A stretch of DNA of 64,000 nt from CAVWDU01 sp963753815 (GTDB taxonomy: Bacteria; Pseudomonadota; Gammaproteobacteria; Pseudomonadales; Halieaceae). The stretch spans positions 1,612,001 through 1,676,000 of the forward strand of contig CAVWDU010000003.1 in the NCBI GenBank assembly GCA_963753815.1, given 5' to 3'. Shown piece by piece: positions 58,594 through 64,000 of this stretch; positions within the stretch are counted from its first letter, which is position 1, and each line of letters opens with the position of its first letter. The position numbers and the translations under genes are program-made. The notes beneath the pieces were generated by a model. The model saw nothing but the letters and a program-made list of their open reading frames with translations. It was not told the origin of the DNA and did not search any database.

Positions 58594-60258
58594 GCAGGGC
58601 CCAAGCGGGCTAGCCCCGGGACGCTTGCCTGACGCGCTTCTTGCGGGCGGGCGACGCTTTCGGTGCAGCCTTGGTCTTGGTCTTGGTCTTGGTTTTGGTC
58701 TTGGTCTTGGCTTGGTTTTCGCCCCGGTCTTGGCTTTCGGCTTGGTCTTGGCTTTGGCCTTGGGTCTGGCTTTAGCCGTGGGCGTCGACCCGGCTTTCGA
58801 CTTTGCCCGCCCACCCGCGGCGCGAGATTTCCGGCCGCCGCTGGTCTTGCCGGCGGTAGCCGCATACAGCTCGTCGAAGCTCTCCTGCAGGCACTGCCGG
58901 TAGAACTCCGGGTCGGGCATCATGTCCCGGTCGCAGGTGGCGGAAATGGTGAACTCGCCGCAGTAACTCGATATCACGTGAAACAGCCCCACCGCGTCGT
59001 TGACCGGGCCGGTGCCGAAATTCGAGAGCATTCTTGCGCCGGTGTTGTACAGCGCGACCTGCGGGCCGGGCACATTGGTGATCACGCAGTTGTAGATCGG
59101 CCGGATCTGGTTGAGCAGCCCCCAGCGACTGGCCAGCCGGGCTGCCTGCGCGGTGAGGGTGCTGGGTATGAACTGGGTGTAGTCGGTCATCGCCTTGGCG
59201 CCGACGGCATTGTTCAGTGCCTTGGCCTGGCGGGTGCCCTCGTGCACCGCCTGCAGCCGCTCTACCGGGTCTTCGATGTCGCTGCGTACCTCGACGGTCA
59301 TGGTGGAAACGATATTGCCTCCGCTACCGGTTTCAGACGGGTCCCGCACGTTAACCGGGGCCATCGCGGCAAGGCTCTGCTCCGGTAATTCATCCTTGGC
59401 GAGGAGGTAGCGGCGCAGGGAGCCACCGCAGAGTGTGATCGCAACATCGTTGACGGTTGCGCCGGGCACGGCATTCTTGATCGCCTTGATATCTGCCAGG
59501 GGGAACCGGACGGCGTCGAAAACCCGGTGTGGCGAGACGGTGCGATTGAAGCGGGTGCGCGGTACTGTGCTGACCCGATGCAGTTCCCCCTTACGCAGGC
59601 GGGCGTAGGCGCGGGCGAAGCCGGGGACAGTATTGCGGGCGACGGAGATAAACCGGAACGGCTCCCGAAGGCTGTTGAGCTGTGCCCGCAGGATCAGGTC
59701 GAGCTTGCTGGGCGCCATCTCCGTGGCGGGCTCATTCCGTTTCGCCGGTGCCTCGTAATCCGGGGTGAGGTCGTGCAGCGCGGCGGTGATCTCCATCCCG
59801 GAGGCGCCATCGACGGCGGCGTGGTGCATCTTGGTGAAGATCGCAAAGCAGCCCGGTGGATAGCCCTCCACCGCATCGAGACCCTCGATGACGTACAGTT
59901 CCCACAGCGGCCTGCCTCGATCGAGCGGCCGCGCGTGCAGCCGCGAGATCTGGATGCACAGCTGGCGCCAGTCCCCGGGCTTGGGCAGGGCGATATGGCG
60001 GATGTGAAACTCCGGGTCGAAACTGCCGTCCGACACCCACCAGGGGTGATCGAGATTGAGAGGAACCGTCTCCAGGTGGCGCGTCAGGCTGGGCAGGCCG
60101 CCGATCCGTGAGGCCGTATTTTCGATGATGTCCTTGAATCGCACCACGCCGCCCGGTGCCGTACTCTGGTCATAGATGGCGAGGCCCGAGATGTGCATCG
60201 GCGAGTTGGGTGTTTCCAGGTACAGGAAGGAAGCGTCGAGCCCGGTGAGTTGTTGCAT
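58426..60258 (-). CDS. Wax ester synthase/diacylglycerol acyltransferase (WS/DGAT), with altered C-terminus
   Basis: 610 aa from the ATG at 60258 (MQQLTGLDASFLYLETPN, the family start). The active-site HHAAVDG (HH 145-146) is present, as is the C-terminal domain with NVRDPSETGSGGN and ITNVPGPQ. It esterifies acyl-CoA to alcohols or diacylglycerol for storage lipid. After about residue 470 a Lys/Pro/Arg/Ala low-complexity tail follows. A one-base loss in a CTTGGT repeat near 58710 seems to have shifted the frame. In the alternative frame the tail reads KTKTK...VRQASRG and stops at 58610; instead this frame runs into ilvD. Confidence 0.88.
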   Translation of the reverse strand: MQQLTGLDASFLYLETPNSPMHISGLAIYDQSTAPGGVVRFKDIIENTASRIGGLPSLTRHLETVPLNLDHPWWVSDGSFDPEFHIRHIALPKPGDWRQLCIQISRLHARPLDRGRPLWELYVIEGLDAVEGYPPGCFAIFTKMHHAAVDGASGMEITAALHDLTPDYEAPAKRNEPATEMAPSKLDLILRAQLNSLREPFRFISVARNTVPGFARAYARLRKGELHRVSTVPRTRFNRTVSPHRVFDAVRFPLADIKAIKNAVPGATVNDVAITLCGGSLRRYLLAKDELPEQSLAAMAPVNVRDPSETGSGGNIVSTMTVEVRSDIEDPVERLQAVHEGTRQAKALNNAVGAKAMTDYTQFIPSTLTAQAARLASRWGLLNQIRPIYNCVITNVPGPQVALYNTGARMLSNFGTGPVNDAVGLFHVISSYCGEFTISATCDRDMMPDPEFYRQCLQESFDELYAATAGKTSGGRKSRAAGGRAKSKAGSTPTAKARPKAKAKTKPKAKTGAKTKPRPRPKPRPRPRPRLHRKRRPPARSASGKRPGASPLGPCSEVVILVEIQHRAVARRGRIAGELGQHAAAVARPGAPPRGPAPLQFRIIDVEVQQ

Positions 60259-60574
60259 CGCGAATGTCCGTGTGATTGCCGCTGGTGATGGCGCTAAGCA
60301 TAGCAGTATACCTGCGGCGGGCGAGTGGAGGGTGTGTTTGTGGCGGTGTGGCCCGCGCCGGCTGGCGCCCGGTGGCGACATCGGCTCGCTTCGCGCTACT
60401 ATCAGCGCAGGAATAAGAGCCCTCAGCGCAGGGGTAAGAGCCCTCAGCCCAGGGGTAAGAGCCCTCAGCCCAGGGGTAAGAGCCCTCAGCCCAGGGATAA
60501 GAGCCCCCAGGGCAGGATTGATAGCCCTGCCGGCACGCGCGGCGGGCGCCAAGTGATAACAGGGAGCTACACCG
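60259..60574. other. Divergent intergenic region between WS/DGAT and dehalogenase genes
   Basis: 316 bp containing six 21-bp tandem units (60409-60534). No gene; frames through the repeats give heptapeptide repeats on both strands and are artefacts. The ribosome site AACAGGGAG for the dehalogenase lies at its right end. Confidence 0.6.
60409..60534. repeat. Six 21-bp tandem repeats
   Basis: Units start at 60409, 60430, 60451, 60472, 60493 and 60514. The core is AGGGGTAAGAGCCCTCAGC; the first, fifth and especially sixth units have diverged. The 21-bp period equals two helical turns, so repeated protein binding to one DNA face is possible. They are contiguous, without spacers, so not CRISPR. 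Confidence 0.8.
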
Positions 60575-61492
60575 ATGGAGTACGTGAGAACACCGGATGA
60601 CCGCTTTGCCGACCTGGAAGGCTACACATTCGAGCCCAGCTACCTGCAGGTTGACGACACCGAGGGCGGTGAGTTGCGGGTGCATTATCTCGACGAGGGT
60701 CCCGCCGACGCGGATCCGGTATTGCTCCTGCACGGCGAGCCCTCGTGGAGCTACCTGTACCGCAAGATGATCCCTCCGCTGGTGACGGCGGGGCACCGCG
60801 TGGTAGCGCCGGACCTGCCGGGCTTCGGCCGGTCAGACAAGCCCACCCGGAGGGAGGATTACACGTACCAGCGCCACGTCGACTGGATGCGTTCGGTACT
60901 GGAGCAACTGGACCTGCGTAACATCACCCTCGTCTGCCAGGACTGGGGTGGGCTCATCGGCTTGCGCCTGGTGGCGGAACACGGCGATCGATTCGCCCGG
61001 GTAGTGGCAGCCAATACCATGTTGCCCACTGGTGACCATTCGCCGCCCGACGCGTTCATGAAGTGGCGCGAGTTTTCCCAGAGCGTGCCGGATTTTCCCA
61101 CCGGCGCGATCATCCAGGGCGCGACGACGACCGAGCTCGATGATGCCGTGATCGCGGCCTATGACGCGCCCTTTCCCGACGAGACGTATAAAGAGGGTGC
61201 GCGCCAGTTTCCCCTGTTGGTGCCCATATCACCAGACGACCCGGCAGCGGAGGCGAACCGGGCGGCATGGGCTGTGCTGGGTGAGTGGCGGAAGCCGTTC
61301 CTGACTGCCTTCAGCGATTCGGACCCGGTCACCGCCGGTGCCGATGCCGTGATGCAGAAACTGATCCCGGGCTGTGCTGGCCAGGCCCACACGACCATCG
61401 CCAACGGCGGGCACTTCCTGCAGGAGGATCAGGGCGAGTCGCTGGCGGAAGCGGTTAACGGATTCATCGCCGCCAACCCGGGCCAGGCGTAG
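60575..61492 (+). CDS. Haloalkane dehalogenase (HLD-I type)
   Basis: 305-aa alpha/beta hydrolase of the DhlA/DhmA subfamily. Oxyanion/halide region HGEPSWSY (E55), nucleophile D123 with halide-binding W124 (CQDWGG), catalytic acid D250 (FSDSDPVT) and base H280 (GGHFLQED) are all present. A cap domain with FMKW (W164) could supply the second halide ligand. It hydrolyses carbon-halogen bonds to an alcohol and halide. The start is the ATG at 60575 after AACAGGGAG. Single gene. Confidence 0.9.
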   Translation: MEYVRTPDDRFADLEGYTFEPSYLQVDDTEGGELRVHYLDEGPADADPVLLLHGEPSWSYLYRKMIPPLVTAGHRVVAPDLPGFGRSDKPTRREDYTYQRHVDWMRSVLEQLDLRNITLVCQDWGGLIGLRLVAEHGDRFARVVAANTMLPTGDHSPPDAFMKWREFSQSVPDFPTGAIIQGATTTELDDAVIAAYDAPFPDETYKEGARQFPLLVPISPDDPAAEANRAAWAVLGEWRKPFLTAFSDSDPVTAGADAVMQKLIPGCAGQAHTTIANGGHFLQEDQGESLAEAVNGFIAANPGQA

Positions 61493-61573
61493 TCAACGCC
61501 CTGCCTCAGGGGCGCAGGGGGTGGCGCTGGCGCCGGCAGCCGATTTTTGGGCGCCAACCCGCGCCCGGCGCAA

Positions 61574-61834
61574 TTAACGTCCGTTATGAACGTCTGCTGT
61601 CCACCCGTGCAGGGTGGAATTGGCAGTGGCGTCGATGATGCGAACCTCTGCTATCGTCGCCAAGGCCGGTGCGGTAAAAGTCTCGGTTGTCGCCTCAGTC
61701 TCGATTATCGCCTCGGCGCTGCGTGCCTGGGGCGTGGGGATGACGACAAATGAAGCGATAGTGGCGGTGACGGCCAGCATCGTGGCGGTGATGGCGCCGA
61801 GAAGCGTGAGGCTGAACTGATGGGTGGATGTCAT
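61574..61834 (-). CDS. Small membrane-anchored or secreted protein
   Basis: 86 aa with one N-terminal hydrophobic helix (LTLLGAITATMLAVTATIASFVVI) and a Thr/Glu/Ala-rich outer part. No family recognised; similar short anchored proteins are common in this kind of genome. Confidence 0.5.
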   Translation of the reverse strand: MTSTHQFSLTLLGAITATMLAVTATIASFVVIPTPQARSAEAIIETEATTETFTAPALATIAEVRIIDATANSTLHGWTADVHNGR

Positions 61835-62075
61835 CGGATGTGCGCTCCACTTTTATTGGCCCCTGCCCCGGGATTGTTCGACCCAAGGGCAAAAGACTAG
61901 TGGTTGAAGTGCGGCTGCCGTGCCGGTTATCCCCTCCCTGGAATGTGCGCGTTAAAGCTATATCGGTCACACCGGCGACGTCAACAGGAATCTTTCTCTA
62001 AAGGCAGCCGGTGGTGGGCGGTCCGGCAGTCATTGCAGGCCGCCACAAGCAGTTTTCCACACGGTAGCGCGGGTG

Positions 62076-63311
62076 TTACTGCCGAACCGGCATGGTACGT
62101 ACGCCGCGCATGACCAGTGTGTCCATATAGTCGTAGCGATCACTGGCGAGCTGCAGGTTCGGCATCGCCTCAATCAGCCGGGCGAGGGCCACCCTGCCCT
62201 CAAGCCGCGCCAGGGGAGCGCCCATGCAGAAGTGGGGCCCGAAGTTGAACGTGAGATGCAAATTGGGCTCGCGAAGAACATCAAAGCGCTCGGGGTGATC
62301 AAACGCCCTCGGGTCATGGTTGGCCGCGTTGATCATCACGAACACGCGGTCGCCTGCCTTCAGCGTTTTGCCGTGAAACTCGTGCTGTTCACTCACAATC
62401 CGCACCGAGGCACCGGTGGGCCCGTCGTAACGGAGGATCTCCTCGATAGCGCGCGGGACAAGTTCGGGTTCCCGCCGCAGGCGTTCCAGTTGCTGTGGAT
62501 GGCCCAGGAGGGCCCTGACGCCGTTGCCGATGAGGTTGGTGGTAGTCTCGTGGCCCCCGAACAGGAACAGCATCGAGGTACCGATCACCTCGTCCTCGGT
62601 GAGCAGATCATCCTCTTCACGGATGGCCAGCAGGCGGGTGATCAGGTCGCTGCCGGGACGGCGTTCCCGTTCACGGATGACGCCGCGGAAATACTCCGCC
62701 ATGCTGATCGCGCCTTCCTCCGCCAGCGTGTACTTCTGTGGCGAGGTCGTGGCGCTGCCGATGAACATCTGCATCTTGTTCGACCAGTCCTTGAGATCAT
62801 CCATGTCCTCTTCGGGCAGTCCCAGCATTTCCAGTATCACCATCGCCGGCAGCGGAAAGGCGAATGCCTCGATAAAATCGAAGCTGTTTACCGCCTTGAG
62901 CCCGGTGATGAGCCTGTCGACGGCGTTGACGATGAATGGCTCCATCTCCGCGACCGCCGACGGTGACAGGATGGTTCTCATCAGCGTTCGCAGCCGCGTA
63001 TGCTCGGGCGGGTCCTTGAAGGCCACCCAGGTGTTCAGGTACCGGATCAGTTCGCTGATCGGCTTTTGTCGCTCCGGGCTTAGCGCGTTGTAAAATGGGG
63101 AGATTCGATCGGCGGAAAAGTGCTCGCTGCGCAGCACGGTCCGGGCATCTGCGTAGCGGGTTATCACCCAGCCGCGCAGCGGTTTGCACCAGTGCACGGG
63201 GTCTGTGTCCTGCAGGTGGCGCAGCGCCGGAATCGGATCGTTGATCGTCGCCGGGTCGCGAGGGTCGTACACCGGGAGGGGAGCGCCCTGGCCGGCGCCG
63301 GTGTTAGTCAT
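62076..63311 (-). CDS. Cytochrome P450
   Basis: 411 aa from the ATG at 63311 (MTNTGAGQGAPLPVYDPRDP); the longer upstream frame crosses the promoter. I-helix FLFGGHETTTN, K-helix ExxR in EEILRYDG and the haem-binding NFGPHFCMGAPLARLEGRVAL are all there. It is a soluble class I P450 that needs a ferredoxin and reductase, which are not in the window. Substrate unknown; the adjacent acyl-CoA synthetase hints at lipid, steroid or terpenoid catabolism. Confidence 0.92.
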   Translation of the reverse strand: MTNTGAGQGAPLPVYDPRDPATINDPIPALRHLQDTDPVHWCKPLRGWVITRYADARTVLRSEHFSADRISPFYNALSPERQKPISELIRYLNTWVAFKDPPEHTRLRTLMRTILSPSAVAEMEPFIVNAVDRLITGLKAVNSFDFIEAFAFPLPAMVILEMLGLPEEDMDDLKDWSNKMQMFIGSATTSPQKYTLAEEGAISMAEYFRGVIRERERRPGSDLITRLLAIREEDDLLTEDEVIGTSMLFLFGGHETTTNLIGNGVRALLGHPQQLERLRREPELVPRAIEEILRYDGPTGASVRIVSEQHEFHGKTLKAGDRVFVMINAANHDPRAFDHPERFDVLREPNLHLTFNFGPHFCMGAPLARLEGRVALARLIEAMPNLQLASDRYDYMDTLVMRGVRTMPVRQ

Positions 63312-63369
63312 CACTGAGACTCCGCGTTTGCGCGAGAACGTGATTATGCTAGCATGCGCAGGGAGTGTT

Positions 63370-63387
63370 ACCAAGCGATCATTTGGT
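63370..63387. promoter_or_regulatory. Palindromic operator between P450 and acyl-CoA synthetase
   Basis: ACCAAGCGATCATTTGGT: seven of nine base pairs match around its centre, with ACCAA and TTGGT ends. It sits in the 91-bp divergent promoter region. The form is that of a TetR-family operator controlling both genes; no regulator is in view. Confidence 0.45.
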
Positions 63388-63402
63388 TGTTTGAGAGGGG
63401 CT

Positions 63403-64000
63403 ATGCAGCAACTGGACGACACCCAGGTCTATCTGCCAGAGGTCTGGGCATCCCACGCGCGGTTCAGGGCGGATAAGCCGGCACTGATCTGCGGGCAGCA
63501 CACCCTCACCTGGCGGGAACTGAACCAGGGCATGAACCGGGTGGCCAACTCGTTGCTGGCAAGCGGCGCCAGCCCCGGCGAAAAAGTAGCGGTGCTGATG
63601 GGCAACTCCGCCGATGCGCTGGTCATCCTGTTCGGCATCGTCAAGGCGGGTGCCTGCGTGGTCCCGATCAGTACCCTGCTGACTGCGGAGCAGGTTGCCA
63701 CACTGTTGCTGGATTCGGGCGCCCGCTATCTCTTTTGCGGCGACACCAGTCGCGAGTTGGGCGCCGCCGCGGTGGCGCAGGCAGGCGATGCGGTACAGAC
63801 ACTGGTCACCGTGGGTTGGTCGCAGCCGGGAGCGATCAGCTACGACGAGTGGCTGGACTGCGACGCCGATGCGGAGCCGCCCGTGCGCTACCAGCTCAGT
63901 GACGATTTCAACATCATCTACTCGTCGGGCACCACCGGCCTGCCCAAGGGTATCGTGCAGACTCACCGGGCACGGCAGCACTGGTCGTATTCCAATGCAC
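63403..64000 (+). CDS. AMP-dependent acyl-CoA synthetase, N-terminal part
   Basis: 199 codons before the window ends. The ANL-superfamily P-loop YSSGTTGLPKGI lies near residues 176-187, and the N-terminal LTWRELNQGMNRVANSLLASG and GNSADALVILFGIVKAGACVVPIS are typical. It activates a carboxylic acid to acyl-CoA through an acyl-AMP. Start ATG at 63403 after GAGAGGGG. Divergent from the P450. Confidence 0.9.
   Translation, partial: MQQLDDTQVYLPEVWASHARFRADKPALICGQHTLTWRELNQGMNRVANSLLASGASPGEKVAVLMGNSADALVILFGIVKAGACVVPISTLLTAEQVATLLLDSGARYLFCGDTSRELGAAAVAQAGDAVQTLVTVGWSQPGAISYDEWLDCDADAEPPVRYQLSDDFNIIYSSGTTGLPKGIVQTHRARQHWSYSNA

Noticed and set aside
60409..60534. CRISPR array
   Set aside because: The 21-bp units are directly contiguous with no spacers, and no cas gene is nearby.

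Overview
The window looks like chromosomal DNA of a GC-rich gammaproteobacterium, possibly marine and Halieaceae/Cellvibrionales-like. That placement is an inference from the hup-hyp hydrogenase order, a group-2-like Mrp antiporter, a TorF-type porin, a WS/DGAT acyltransferase, a haloalkane dehalogenase, a P450 and an acyl-CoA synthetase. No rRNA, tRNA or CRISPR was seen.

Layout. 1-127: start of a DUF937 gene leaving the window. 562-14430: one long operon hupSLCDFGH-(rubredoxin-hupJ)-hupK-hypABFCDE for a membrane-bound, six-cysteine (oxygen-tolerant type) [NiFe] uptake hydrogenase, with an Anr/FNR-type box upstream at 363-376. hupE is absent and hupK carries a one-base frameshift. 14503-14662: MITE-like element with 19-bp terminal inverted repeats. 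14645-17830: PH-domain protein, small membrane protein, alpha/beta hydrolase, and an acetolactate-synthase-like TPP enzyme.

17849-32460: a chromosomal integron. The integrase gene is cut off after its first catalytic arginine, where it abuts the acetolactate synthase gene. It is followed by a lower-GC array of about 20 cassettes separated by attC sites. Cassettes carry HigBA, YefM-YoeB, HicAB, VapBC and a frameshifted RelE-type module, DUF4160/DUF2442, DUF2283, a CPBP protease, a PD-(D/E)XK-like protein, a cupin, two esterases, a YCII protein, a GFA protein and several small membrane proteins. A roughly 165-bp ORF-less block with a perfect 18-bp palindrome occurs twice. attC sites are clear up to about 28.6 kb and then increasingly degenerate; faint remnants reach about 36.5 kb near a GNAT gene. 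With half the integrase gone, the array should be frozen unless an integrase acts in trans, while the toxin-antitoxin modules would favour its retention.

32858-38714: DUF3604 protein, small membrane proteins, GNAT, VOC, DUF6940 and DUF2238 proteins and a mini zinc-ribbon protein. 38837-41645: a radical-SAM/HhH protein with a UdgX-type uracil-DNA glycosylase fused to DUF4130, a likely DNA-repair pair. 41663-49755 (minus): an AhpD-like protein and a Mrp antiporter operon (E, F, G, A-C-terminal/B fusion, C, three D-like subunits, one small subunit). 49933-52085: OmpR-type response regulator and histidine kinase. 52077-54943 (minus): NTF2, SDR, DUF2878, chalcone-isomerase-like and DUF3833 genes. 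55145-64000: secreted protein, TorF porin, ilvD, WS/DGAT enzyme, six 21-bp tandem repeats, haloalkane dehalogenase, small secreted protein, P450, and the start of an acyl-CoA synthetase divergent from it across a palindromic operator.

Several genes (hupK, relE-like, the DUF2283 partner, the WS/DGAT tail) are each broken by one apparent single-base indel. Either these loci are decaying or the assembly has residual indel errors; the sequence alone cannot decide.
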